DNA from: an uncultured Lysobacteraceae bacterium
GTDB taxonomy: Bacteria > Pseudomonadota > Gammaproteobacteria > Xanthomonadales > Xanthomonadaceae
Assembly: GCA_902825775.1 (NCBI GenBank)
Contig: CADECF010000005.1
Location: 1 to 64,000 of the forward strand
Length of the DNA: 64,000 bases
Reading direction: 5' to 3'
A program made the translations under genes and the position numbers. Positions 45,338 through 53,277 of this stretch are shown piece by piece. Under the pieces are notes generated by a model. That model was not told where the DNA came from. It saw nothing but the letters and a program-made list of their open reading frames with translations, and searched no databases. Positions within the stretch are counted from its first letter, which is position 1. Every line of letters starts with the position of its first letter.

Positions 45338-45360
45338 GGTCACTCGCTCCTTGTCTGAAA

Positions 45361-45386
45361 CCGGGCCGGCGTTATCGCCGGCCCGG
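45361..45386. promoter_or_regulatory. Intercistronic hairpin after the second amyloid gene
   Basis: ccgggccggcg-ttat-cgccggcccgg is a perfect 11-bp stem in the gap between the second subunit gene and fapD. It could stabilise subunit mRNA while reducing read-through into the export genes. Confidence 0.65.
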
Positions 45387-45419
45387 CATTGCTTCGCACT
45401 ATCGTTACAACGCTATCGA

Positions 45420-46229
45420 TCAGTCCCCACCGCAGCCCGAGCAGGGCGGCGGCGGTGCGGCGCACAGCTCGCACGCGGCCACGGCGATCGCCAGGCCGTT
45501 GTGCTGGGCGTTGCCCACGCCGGCGGCGATGTTGACGCCGATGTTGCCGACGGCACCGGACAGCGCGTTGCCGCTCAGGAACGCGGTGTTGTCCAGATCG
45601 CACTCGGCGGCCAGGGTGTTCCAGATCGTGAACTGCTCGCTGTCGGCCGTGGCCTTGGCGATCGTGCCGGAGCTGTTGACCGAAGCGGCCAGCGCGTTGG
45701 TCTGCGCATTGCCCACGCCGGCGGCGACGTTCAAGCCGATGTTGCCCGAAGCGCTGGCCAGCACGTTGTCGGAAGCCGACGCGGTGTAGAACAGCTGGTT
45801 GTCGGCATAGCCGTCGTCGGTGCCCAGGTTGATGCCGGTTTCCTGGCTGCTGAACACCATGGCGTGCGCGAACACGTCGTCGCCGTCGACCGACGACAGC
45901 GCGGTGTCGTTGGCCTGGGCGTTGCCCACGCCGGCGGCCACGTTGGCGCCGATGTTGCCCGAAGCGCTACGCAGCGCGTTGCCGCTCAGGTAGGCATGGT
46001 TGTCGCCATCGCCCATCGAGGCGTTGGCGGCCGTCGTCTGGTCCTGATCGACCACGGCGCCGGATTCGCTGGCCACGTCGATTTCGCCGTAAGCGAACAC
46101 GTCGCCGATGACCCAGATGCTGTTGACGATGTCGGTGGAGTTGTAGATGACGGCGTCGTCGCCTTCGGCGAACGCCGGTGCGGATACCGCGAGCATCGCG
46201 GCGGCCAGCAGGCTCAAATGAAGTTTCAT
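45420..46229 (-). CDS. fapC: FapC-like amyloid subunit 2
   Basis: A 269-residue exported protein (signal cleavage after AFA near 21). Three copies of the motif GNIG-x-N-[VI]-AAGVGNAQ-x-N lie at about 91-108, 162-179 and 228-246, separated by linkers of about 50 residues. This is the repeat of Pseudomonas FapC. The last residues hold CELC and a second C-S-G-C after a Pro run; FapC also ends in a Cys pair. Residues from about 90 to 256 are identical to the neighbouring paralogue because the DNA is identical. The N-terminal 90 residues differ moderately. Confidence 0.85.
   Translation of the reverse strand: MKLHLSLLAAAMLAVSAPAFAEGDDAVIYNSTDIVNSIWVIGDVFAYGEIDVASESGAVVDQDQTTAANASMGDGDNHAYLSGNALRSASGNIGANVAAGVGNAQANDTALSSVDGDDVFAHAMVFSSQETGINLGTDDGYADNQLFYTASASDNVLASASGNIGLNVAAGVGNAQTNALAASVNSSGTIAKATADSEQFTIWNTLAAECDLDNTAFLSGNALSGAVGNIGVNIAAGVGNAQHNGLAIAVAACELCAAPPPPCSGCGGD
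45466..45959. repeat. 494-bp direct repeat, copy in amyloid gene 2
   Basis: Identical by eye to 46311-46804. It covers the C-terminal two thirds of the two subunit genes, from the third base after the first motif copy to the CELC codons. The ends are sharp: at 45960 the copies diverge at once. Confidence 0.92.
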
Positions 46230-46260
46230 GTCGATCCCCTAAAGATATGGTTGGAGAAGG

Positions 46261-46284
46261 CGGGAGCGGCCCCTGCCGCTCCCG
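46261..46284. promoter_or_regulatory. Intercistronic hairpin between the two amyloid genes
   Basis: cgggagcggc-ccct-gccgctcccg is a perfect 10-bp stem in the 71-bp gap between the fapC-like genes. Confidence 0.6.
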
Positions 46285-46300
46285 TGCTTCCGTGGGTAGG

Positions 46301-47074
46301 TCAGTCGCAGAGCTCGCACGCGGCCACGGCGATCGCCAGGCCGTTGTGCTGGGCGTTGCCCACGCCGGCGGCGATGTTGACGCCGATGTTGCCGACGGCA
46401 CCGGACAGCGCGTTGCCGCTCAGGAACGCGGTGTTGTCCAGATCGCACTCGGCGGCCAGGGTGTTCCAGATCGTGAACTGCTCGCTGTCGGCCGTGGCCT
46501 TGGCGATCGTGCCGGAGCTGTTGACCGAAGCGGCCAGCGCGTTGGTCTGCGCATTGCCCACGCCGGCGGCGACGTTCAAGCCGATGTTGCCCGAAGCGCT
46601 GGCCAGCACGTTGTCGGAAGCCGACGCGGTGTAGAACAGCTGGTTGTCGGCATAGCCGTCGTCGGTGCCCAGGTTGATGCCGGTTTCCTGGCTGCTGAAC
46701 ACCATGGCGTGCGCGAACACGTCGTCGCCGTCGACCGACGACAGCGCGGTGTCGTTGGCCTGGGCGTTGCCCACGCCGGCGGCCACGTTGGCGCCGATGT
46801 TGCCGGAAGCATCGCTCAGCGCGCTGCCATCGAGGTAAGCGCTGTTGTCGCCGTCGCCGAGCGACCAGTTGGCGTCGGTGTACTGGTCCTGATCGACCAC
46901 GGCGCCGGATTCGCTGCTGACGGAGATGTAGCCGCCGGCATAGATGTCGCCGATCACCCAGATGCTGTTCTGGACGTCGGTGTAGTTGAAGATGTAAGCG
47001 TCGTCGCCTTCGGCGAACGCGGGCGCAGCAACCGCCAACAGGGCGGCGGCGAGCAGGGTGCGGGTCAGTTTCAT
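46301..47074 (-). CDS. fapC: FapC-like amyloid subunit 1
   Basis: A 257-residue exported protein (signal cleavage after AFA near 21) with acidic EGDDAYIFNYTD start, then three GNIG-x-N-x-AAGVGNAQ-x-N repeats at about 91-108, 162-179 and 228-246. The single Cys at 210 and the terminal C-E-L-C pair (253, 256) match the other copy. Composition is Ala, Gly, Asn, Asp and Ser rich with few charges in the repeats, as in functional amyloids. It follows the FapB-like gene by 43 bp. GGAGAG precedes the ATG. Confidence 0.85.
   Translation of the reverse strand: MKLTRTLLAAALLAVAAPAFAEGDDAYIFNYTDVQNSIWVIGDIYAGGYISVSSESGAVVDQDQYTDANWSLGDGDNSAYLDGSALSDASGNIGANVAAGVGNAQANDTALSSVDGDDVFAHAMVFSSQETGINLGTDDGYADNQLFYTASASDNVLASASGNIGLNVAAGVGNAQTNALAASVNSSGTIAKATADSEQFTIWNTLAAECDLDNTAFLSGNALSGAVGNIGVNIAAGVGNAQHNGLAIAVAACELCD
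46311..46804. repeat. 494-bp direct repeat, copy in amyloid gene 1
   Basis: Partner of 45466-45959 at a constant offset of 845 bp. The 5' part of the two genes is clearly diverged while this part is not, which argues for gene conversion rather than a simple recent duplication. Confidence 0.92.
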
Positions 47075-47117
47075 GGTTCTCTCCTGGTGGTGTGGTTACG
47101 GCTCTTGGGTACAGCGG

Positions 47118-47711
47118 TTATGGCGTGCTACCTGGAAGCTGAAGCACGATGGCGTTGGTCGAGAGGTTCCCGACTCCCGCGGTCTGATTGACCTGTACCA
47201 CCCCCTGGCTGCCGCGGAACGCATCGGTGTCGATGAGCGCGCGGCGGTCGGGCGTTGCGGTTGCAGTCCCCTCAGTACTGGTTCCGGCACCGGCGGTCTC
47301 GGCCAGCGCGGCGTCGTCCGCACGCGCTACCAAGGAGAAGCCGCCGTTGCCGATGGCGATGCTGTTGAGTTGCAGGTTGGAAGAACCTGCGACCTGATTG
47401 AGCGACAGCGCGCCGCTGCTGCCGTTGAATGCGGTGCCGTCGATCGTGGCGCGCGCCGCGGCCGCGCGCTGCGCGGGCGTGGCGGTTTGCAGACTGTGCG
47501 TATCGGCCATGGCGACGCCGTCTTGCGAATACGCGAAGGCCGCCAGGTTGGCCTGCGCATTGCCCGTGCCCGCCGCCTGATTGACCGCGATGCGGCCCTG
47601 GCTGCCGGCGCCGGCGTGATCGCCGATGAAGGCTTGATCCTGGCTCTGCGCATGCGCCGTCGATGCCAGGCCTGCGGCCGCGACGAACACGAGTACGGAC
47701 AAGCGCTTCAT
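47118..47711 (-). CDS. fapB: FapB-like minor amyloid subunit
   Basis: A 197-residue exported protein (signal cleavage after AHA near 21). It has three imperfect relatives of the subunit motif: GSQGRIAVNQAAGTGNAQAN, SSGALSLNQVAGSSNLQLN and SQGVVQVNQTAGVGNLSTN. No Cys. In Pseudomonas the smaller repeat protein just before FapC is FapB, the fibre nucleator, and length and order agree. The ATG overlaps the stop of the preceding gene (ATGA), so synthesis is coupled. Confidence 0.78.
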   Translation of the reverse strand: MKRLSVLVFVAAAGLASTAHAQSQDQAFIGDHAGAGSQGRIAVNQAAGTGNAQANLAAFAYSQDGVAMADTHSLQTATPAQRAAAARATIDGTAFNGSSGALSLNQVAGSSNLQLNSIAIGNGGFSLVARADDAALAETAGAGTSTEGTATATPDRRALIDTDAFRGSQGVVQVNQTAGVGNLSTNAIVLQLPGSTP

Positions 47712-48220
47712 GGCTTGCCCCCCGCTGCGCCGATGGCTGGCTGCAGGGTGGACAGCGCGTTGTTGATGGTGCCGCCCAAGCCTTCGGTAGCGCCACGGAT
47801 CGATCCGCCCACCGACGCGCCCATGCCCAGCGGCGCGGCGCCCGCCGCCGACGTCCCCATCATGCCCATGCCGGCGGCGCCGGTTTGCGCGTCCGGCGCC
47901 AGCATGCCGCGCGTGGCCTCCATCACGATGCCGCCCGAACCGGTCGCCGAACCGAGTTCGCCGTCGCCGAGCGCGTTACCCAGCGCTTTATCGAGCGTGC
48001 TGTGGAAGACCTGCGCCGGGAACGTCGTCGCCCGCGCATGCACCGGATTGTCTTCGAGCGGCACGCCGCGGTACGCGATGCGCGGATTCACGGTACGCGT
48101 GATCGCGAAGCCGGGATCTTCCTGCGGCGCGGCCTGCTGCGCGAACGCGGCCGGCGACAGCGCCGCGCCTAGCAGCGCCAGGCAGGCACGCGTCCGAAGA
48201 TTGTGGGCAGGTAGGCGCAT
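47708..48220 (-). CDS. First gene of amyloid operon, FapA position
   Basis: A 170-residue exported protein (signal cleavage after AFA near 27). The mature chain starts QQAAPQEDPGFAITRTVNPR with a well ordered region, then becomes Gly/Met/Ala-rich (AAGMGMMGTSAAGAAPLGMG). Length and position match FapA, thought to be a periplasmic chaperone-like factor for the subunits. I see no shared motif strong enough to prove homology. It overlaps the FapB-like gene by 4 bp and lies about 50 bp after a sigma-54 promoter. Confidence 0.62.
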   Translation of the reverse strand: MRLPAHNLRTRACLALLGAALSPAAFAQQAAPQEDPGFAITRTVNPRIAYRGVPLEDNPVHARATTFPAQVFHSTLDKALGNALGDGELGSATGSGGIVMEATRGMLAPDAQTGAAGMGMMGTSAAGAAPLGMGASVGGSIRGATEGLGGTINNALSTLQPAIGAAGGKP

Positions 48221-48272
48221 CGTTTCCCCTCATCACATGACCGCCGCAGCGTGCGGTGGCGGGGAGAGCTAA

Positions 48273-48288
48273 GCGATATGCGTGCCAC
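48273..48288 (-). promoter_or_regulatory. Candidate sigma-54 promoter of the Fap-like operon
   Basis: On the minus strand the sequence reads GTGGCACG-CATA-TCGC, against the consensus TGGCACG-N4-TTGC: the -24 element is perfect with correct spacing, and the -12 element has one change. Transcription would start about 40 bp before the first gene of the operon. The remaining gap (48289-48588) contains no gene. Confidence 0.75.
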
Positions 48289-48588
48289 CGGCCCAAGGCA
48301 CTGAATGGAAAGGGTTTTTGCCAACGATGTGAGCGCTGCGTTAAAACCGTCATCGAAAAACGTTGCGCGGATGAAACACGCCTACGCCCGTCAGTGAGCC
48401 GATACCTGCGCCGCGTTGCGACCAGGCTGTAGCGCGCGCCTTATTAGGCGCCGGCAGCGGCTATCCGGCACCGTTTCAGTCTTGAACATCGAAGAATTTC
48501 GCGTCGTCTTGTCCGGTTTCGGAGTAGCGATGCGTTACCTATCTTGCGAGCGGGGGTCGTTGTTTTCGTGCACCCGCTCGTCGCGCGA

Positions 48589-49026
48589 TCACTCTTCGCG
48601 AGTGCGGTTCAACACCAGCCAGTACAGGCCCACCTGCTTGACCGCGGCGACGAACTGCTCGAAATCGACCGGCTTCTGGATGTAGCTGTTGGCGCCCAGC
48701 GCATAGCTGGCTTCGACGTCGAACGGTTCGGCGCTGGTGGTCAGCACCACCACCGGCAGCGTCTTGGTGACCAGGTTGTCGCGGATCGCCTGCAGTACTT
48801 CGCGGCCGTCGACCTTGGGCAGGTTGAGGTCCAGCAATACGATCGACGGCAGCTGCAGCGGATCGCGGTCGGCGTAGCGACCGCGCGCGAACAGGTAATC
48901 CAGCGCTGCCGCGCCGTCGCTGACGACCATCAGGCGGTGGTCGATGCCGGCTTCGGCGAAGGCGATGCGGGTCAGCTCGACGTCGTCGAGGTTGTCTTCG
49001 ATCAGCAGGATGTCTTTCTCGTTCAC
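48589..49026 (-). CDS. CheY-like single-domain response regulator
   Basis: A 145-residue receiver-only protein (Rcp1-like). Acidic pocket IEDNLDDVELT, the phospho-acceptor Asp in VLLDLNLPKVDG, Thr/Ser in VLTTSAEP and Lys in IQKPVDF are present, with the longer loop typical of regulators that pair with phytochrome-type kinases. It overlaps the kinase gene by 4 bp (ATGA). There is no output domain, so it acts by protein contact. Confidence 0.88.
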   Translation of the reverse strand: MNEKDILLIEDNLDDVELTRIAFAEAGIDHRLMVVSDGAAALDYLFARGRYADRDPLQLPSIVLLDLNLPKVDGREVLQAIRDNLVTKTLPVVVLTTSAEPFDVEASYALGANSYIQKPVDFEQFVAAVKQVGLYWLVLNRTREE

Positions 49027-50213
49027 TCGGCGTCCTCGTCGATAGGGCGGTCGTTGTCCGTAACGGGAAACGATAGATGGAATACGCTGCCGACGCCGGG
49101 CTCGGATTCGGCCCAGACCAAGCCGCCGTGCCGCTGCACGATGCGCTGGGCGATCGCCAGGCCCAGTCCGCTGCCGCCGCCTTCGGCTTGGCCGTGCAGA
49201 CGCTGGAACGGTTCGAACAGCTTATCGGCGTAAGCCATATCGAAGCCGCAACCCTGGTCGCGCACCGACAGCTGCACGCCCTGCGCCTGCATCGTGCCGC
49301 GCACTTCGATCTGCACGCGCTCGCGTTGCGCGGAGAATTTCCAGGCATTGCCCAGCAGCTGCGTGAACAAGGTTTTGAGCATGCGTTCGTCGCCGTACCC
49401 GTGCAGGTCGGGTTGCACGTCGATGCGCGCCTGCCGTTCGGGATCGGCGTCCTGCAGCTCGGCGCCGACCCATTCGGCCAACAGGCTCAGATCGACCGAC
49501 TGCGGACGCAGGTCCGCGCTGATCGCGCGCGACAGTTCGAGCAGGCCGTCGATCAGCGCCGACATCCGGCCGGCGTTGTCGCGGACGCGTTGCAGATAGT
49601 CGCGGCCGGTTTCGTCTAGCGCCTGGGCGGCATGGCGTTCGAGCTGCGTGGCGAAACCGTCGATGGCGCGCAGCGGCCCGCGCAGATCGTGCGAGACGCC
49701 GTACGCGAACTGCCGCAGTTGCTGATTGGCCTCGCGCACTTGCGCAATGCGCTCGGCGACCTGCCGCTCTAGGGCGCGGTTGAGCTCCTGCAACGCCTGC
49801 TCGGCCTGCATCTGCGCGCTGATGTCGCGCACCTGCGCGATCATGTAGATCCGCGCGCCGGCATCGTCGTGCATCATCGCCACGTTCAGATGCGCCCACA
49901 GCACGCTGCCGTCGCGGCGCAGGTAGCGCTTGGGCGCATCGAGCACCGGGATGCTGCCGTCGACCAGGCTGCGCATATAGCCGCGGGAGAGCTCGATGTC
50001 TTCGGGATGGGTGAATTCGAGCACGTGATGCCCGATCAGCTCGCTGGCCGGGTAACCGAACATCTTCTCGAACGCGGGATTGACCTCGCACCAGTGGCCG
50101 CCCATATCGACGATGGCCATGCCGATGCCGGACGAAGCCATCGCCAGCCGGAATAGCTGGCTGTCGTCCCGGTCGGGATCGTGCAGCGGCGCGCGGGCGG
50201 CGGGCGTCGACAT
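49023..50213 (-). CDS. Soluble PAS-domain sensor histidine kinase
   Basis: A 396-residue cytosolic kinase. A PAS domain with PAC (about 20-135: FRLAMASSGIGMAIVDMGG, FGYPASELIG, then ARIYMIAQVRDIS) leads through a coiled coil (about 136-170) to a phytochrome-type H-box YGVSHDLRGPLRAI and the ATPase boxes LGNAWKFS, DQGCGFDM and GSGLGLAI. No membrane segments. The partner is the CheY-like protein encoded next with a 4-bp overlap. The PAS ligand is unknown. Confidence 0.87.
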   Translation of the reverse strand: MSTPAARAPLHDPDRDDSQLFRLAMASSGIGMAIVDMGGHWCEVNPAFEKMFGYPASELIGHHVLEFTHPEDIELSRGYMRSLVDGSIPVLDAPKRYLRRDGSVLWAHLNVAMMHDDAGARIYMIAQVRDISAQMQAEQALQELNRALERQVAERIAQVREANQQLRQFAYGVSHDLRGPLRAIDGFATQLERHAAQALDETGRDYLQRVRDNAGRMSALIDGLLELSRAISADLRPQSVDLSLLAEWVGAELQDADPERQARIDVQPDLHGYGDERMLKTLFTQLLGNAWKFSAQRERVQIEVRGTMQAQGVQLSVRDQGCGFDMAYADKLFEPFQRLHGQAEGGGSGLGLAIAQRIVQRHGGLVWAESEPGVGSVFHLSFPVTDNDRPIDEDAE

Positions 50214-50283
50214 CGTGCCCGCAGTTTACGAGCAAAGCCGCCGGTCGGCGCGCCCGGCCGGGCCCGCCCGGCCGGTTACGGCG

Positions 50284-51372
50284 TCAGAACAATTCGGCCT
50301 GCGGCGAGGGTTTGCGCGGCGGCACGAAACGGCTGCAGTCCAGGCCGGCGTTTCGATCGCGCGCCGGGTAGCCGCAGCGCTTCAGGGCCAGGGCGAAGCG
50401 GTGCGCCAGCAGCTCGGCGTAAGCGCCCTCCCCGCTCATGCGCTTGCCGAAAGTGGAGTCGTATTCGCGGCCGCCGCGCATCTGCTTGATCGTGCTCATC
50501 ACATGCTCGGCACGGTCGGGCAGATGGGTCTGCAGCCAGTCGCGGAACAGCGGCGCCACCTCCCACGGCAGACGCAACAGTACATAACCGGCGCTGTCGG
50601 CGCCGGCCTCGCGCGCGGCTTCGAGCACGGCTTCGAGCTCGCGGTCGTTCACCCAGGGAATCACCGGCGCGAACATCACACCGGCCGGCACGCCATGTTC
50701 GCGCAGCGTACGGATCGCCTTGATCCGGCGATGCGGCGCCGACGCGCGCGGCTCGAGTTTGGCGGCGAGACGGTTGTCGAGCGAGGTGATCGAAAAGAAC
50801 ACGCGCACCAGCCGCTCGCGCGCCATCGGCGCCAACAGGTCCAGATCGCGTTCGATCAGCGCGTTCTTGGTGATCAGCGACACCGGATGCTTGGTTTCCG
50901 CCAGCACTTCCAGCAGCTGCCGCGTGATCCGCCATTTGCGTTCGATCGGCTGGTAGGCGTCGGTATTGATGCCCAGCGCGATCGGGCTGACCCGGTAACC
51001 GGGTTTGGACAGCTCCAAGCGCAATTGTTCGGCCGCGTTGACCTTGGCCGAGAGCTTGGTTTCGAAATCCAGGCCCGGCGACAGGTTCAGATAAGCGTGC
51101 GAAGGCCGCGCGAAACAGTAGCTGCAACCGTGTTCGCAACCGCGATACGGATTGACCGATTGCGAAAAGGGAATGTCGGGCGATTTATTGCGCGAGATGA
51201 TCGACCGCGCCCGCTCCTCGCGCACCTGCGTGCGCGGCAGCGGTTCGAGGATTTCCTCGTCGCCGTCCGCACGGCCATCGTGCCAGCCGTCGTCGATCTT
51301 CTCGCTGATGCTGACTTCGTAGCGACCCGGCAGGTAGCCGGTCGAGCCGCGGCCTTTGATTGCGTCGCCCAT
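50284..51372 (-). CDS. PA0069-family radical SAM protein
   Basis: A 362-residue radical SAM enzyme. The cluster motif is YRGCEHGCSYCFARP (Cys-x3-Cys-x2-Cys), and family blocks such as SIISRNKSPDIPFSQSVNPY, GVMFAPVIPWVND and GYVLLRLPWEV are present. The group is related to spore photoproduct lyase, and its reaction in Gram-negative bacteria is unknown. The start at 51372 (MGDAIKGRG) was chosen; 14 more residues upstream would overlap the divergent cls promoter. Fully divergent from cls with 59 bp between starts. Confidence 0.88.
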   Translation of the reverse strand: MGDAIKGRGSTGYLPGRYEVSISEKIDDGWHDGRADGDEEILEPLPRTQVREERARSIISRNKSPDIPFSQSVNPYRGCEHGCSYCFARPSHAYLNLSPGLDFETKLSAKVNAAEQLRLELSKPGYRVSPIALGINTDAYQPIERKWRITRQLLEVLAETKHPVSLITKNALIERDLDLLAPMARERLVRVFFSITSLDNRLAAKLEPRASAPHRRIKAIRTLREHGVPAGVMFAPVIPWVNDRELEAVLEAAREAGADSAGYVLLRLPWEVAPLFRDWLQTHLPDRAEHVMSTIKQMRGGREYDSTFGKRMSGEGAYAELLAHRFALALKRCGYPARDRNAGLDCSRFVPPRKPSPQAELF

Positions 51373-51431
51373 GGGGCTTAGCCTACCCCCTGCCCGTCGC
51401 AGCGCCTGCGACACGCCGGAACTCCGCGTCG

Positions 51432-52880
51432 ATGCTCGATTTGCTGCAGCAGGCCTGGCACACGCTGGTCTCGATCCCGCACATCCGCCTCTGGCTGGCG
51501 CTGGGCTGGCTGGGCTATCTGCTGTGGCTGGGCAGCTGGATCGTGCTGCAGAAGCGCGAGCCCGTCGCGACGCTGAGCTGGCTGCTGGGTCTGGCGGTGC
51601 TGCCCTACCTCGGCTTCCTGATCTATTACGTGTTCGGCCCGCAGAAGATCAAACGACAGCGCCTGCGTCGCGGCCGTGCCCGTGCGGCGCCTGCCGATCT
51701 GCCGGACGGGTTTCGCCCCACTCCCGTCGCCGTCGAGCTGGCCAAGCTGGGCCAGGCCTCGACCGGCCTGGCGCCGACCGTGTGTCGCGATGTGCGCCTG
51801 CTGGTCGACGGCGGGCAAACCTACGACGCGCTGCTGGAAGCGATCGCCGGTGCCGAGCACCACGTGCATCTGGAGTACTACATCTATTACGCAGACCGCA
51901 CCGGCACCCGCCTGCGCGACGCGTTGGTCGAACGCGCCCGCGCCGGCGTCAAGGTGCGCCTGCTGTTGGATGCGGTCGGCTCTGGCAATGCGAGGCGCGC
52001 CTTCTTCGAACCCTTGCTCGAAGCCGGCGGCGAGTTGTGCTGGTTCCACCCGATCCGATTCGGCCGCTTCTGGCAACGGCCCTGGCTCAACATGCGCACG
52101 CACCGCAAGATCGTGGTGGTCGACGGCCGCGTCGCCTTCACCGGCGGCATCAACATCACCGACGACGAGAACGAGCGGCTGCGCCCGGACGCGTATCGCG
52201 ATTTGCATCTGCGCATCGAAGGCGATGCCGTGCGCACGCTGCAGCTGGTGTTCGCCGAAGACTGGGCCTATGCCACCGGCAGCCGCGACTTCGTCGCCGA
52301 AGTCGCGCGCGCAACGCCGGTGGCGCAGGGCGGAGACATCCCGACGCTGGTATTGACGTCCGGGCCGGATTCGTCGTGGGAGGCGATCCATCGCATGCAT
52401 GTGGCCGCGATCCATGAAGCGCGGCGCCGGGTCTGGCTGGTCACGCCGTATTTCGTGCCCGGCGAAGCGGCGATGATGGCGCTGACTTCGGCTGCGCTCG
52501 GCGGTCTGGACGTGCGCCTGCTGGTCCCGAAGATGAGCGACTCGCGACTGGTCACCTATGCGGCGCGTTCGTATTTCGACGACCTGCTCGCCGCTGGGGT
52601 CAAGGTGTATGAATACGGGCCGCGCATGCTGCACAGCAAGGCCCTGCTCGCCGACGACGAACTGGTGATGATCGGCTCGGCCAATTTCGATCACCGCAGT
52701 TTCCGCCTTAATTTCGAGGTCACGATGCTGTTCCGCGATCCGGCCCTGGCCGCACGGCTGGCCGCCCTGATCGAAGCCGAGCTGTCCCACGCGCCGCGCG
52801 TGCACGACGACCGGGCCCGTTCGTTGTGGCGTTACCGGCTGCCGGAAGCGCTGGCGCGGCTGCTCTCCCCGTTACTGTGA
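51432..52880 (+). CDS. cls: Cardiolipin synthase (ClsA-type)
   Basis: A 482-residue membrane phospholipase-D-superfamily enzyme that makes cardiolipin from phosphatidylglycerol. Two N-terminal membrane helices (about 20-70) precede two HKD motifs: HRKIVVVDGRVAFTGGINIT and HSKALLADDELVMIGSANFD. The start at ATG 51432 gives the usual N-terminus; earlier in-frame codons overlap the divergent gene's promoter. Length is typical. Confidence 0.93.
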   Translation: MLDLLQQAWHTLVSIPHIRLWLALGWLGYLLWLGSWIVLQKREPVATLSWLLGLAVLPYLGFLIYYVFGPQKIKRQRLRRGRARAAPADLPDGFRPTPVAVELAKLGQASTGLAPTVCRDVRLLVDGGQTYDALLEAIAGAEHHVHLEYYIYYADRTGTRLRDALVERARAGVKVRLLLDAVGSGNARRAFFEPLLEAGGELCWFHPIRFGRFWQRPWLNMRTHRKIVVVDGRVAFTGGINITDDENERLRPDAYRDLHLRIEGDAVRTLQLVFAEDWAYATGSRDFVAEVARATPVAQGGDIPTLVLTSGPDSSWEAIHRMHVAAIHEARRRVWLVTPYFVPGEAAMMALTSAALGGLDVRLLVPKMSDSRLVTYAARSYFDDLLAAGVKVYEYGPRMLHSKALLADDELVMIGSANFDHRSFRLNFEVTMLFRDPALAARLAALIEAELSHAPRVHDDRARSLWRYRLPEALARLLSPLL

Positions 52881-52976
52881 CCGCGGTTCCGACGGGCGGT
52901 TTTTTTGCCCGGACGGCCTGCCTTGCGCGGGCTGCGATCGCGGTAGACTGCTCGGGTCGTCAAAGGAGTGTTCACG

Positions 52977-53240
52977 ATGGCTTGGCTGTTTTTATTGCTC
53001 GGACTGGTCGCCATGGTGGTCGCGATGAAGACCACGTCGATGGTGCTGATGGTCATCTGCCTGCTGGCCGCATTGGCGTTTCTGGTGCTGTGGGCTTACG
53101 GCTGGTACGCGAGCCGCGTGGTGAGCGTGAGCCGCGACGAATCGCTGATGCTCGATCCCGAAGAGTTGCGCCGGCTGCGCGAACAGGCTGAAGCGCGCAA
53201 GCTCGCCAGCCAGGCTCCGCCGGAACCGCCTGCGGGCTGA
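52977..53240 (+). CDS. Small two-helix membrane protein
   Basis: An 87-residue protein: two hydrophobic segments (about 2-20 and 23-43) joined by a very short turn, then a soluble tail with [26 protein letters not shown] lies about 9 bases before ATG 52977, which decides against the GTG at 52968. No family recognised. It lies between cls and pdxJ, 37 bp from the latter, and is probably co-transcribed with it. Confidence 0.68.
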   Translation: MAWLFLLLGLVAMVVAMKTTSMVLMVICLLAALAFLVLWAYGWYASRVVSVSRDESLMLDPEELRRLREQAEARKLASQAPPEPPAG

Positions 53241-53277
53241 TGAGGGTCGTGGCGCCCGACGACGTCGAGCGGTACCG

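Noticed and set aside
45420-47074. Reading the two fapC-like genes as one long repeat gene split by an error
   Set aside because: Each has its own signal peptide, ribosome site, stop codon and a hairpin in between, so they are two genes.
48301-48588. Possible small gene between the Fap operon promoter and the CheY-like gene
   Set aside because: No open frame with a ribosome site or protein-like composition; the region is more likely upstream control sequence for the sigma-54 promoter.
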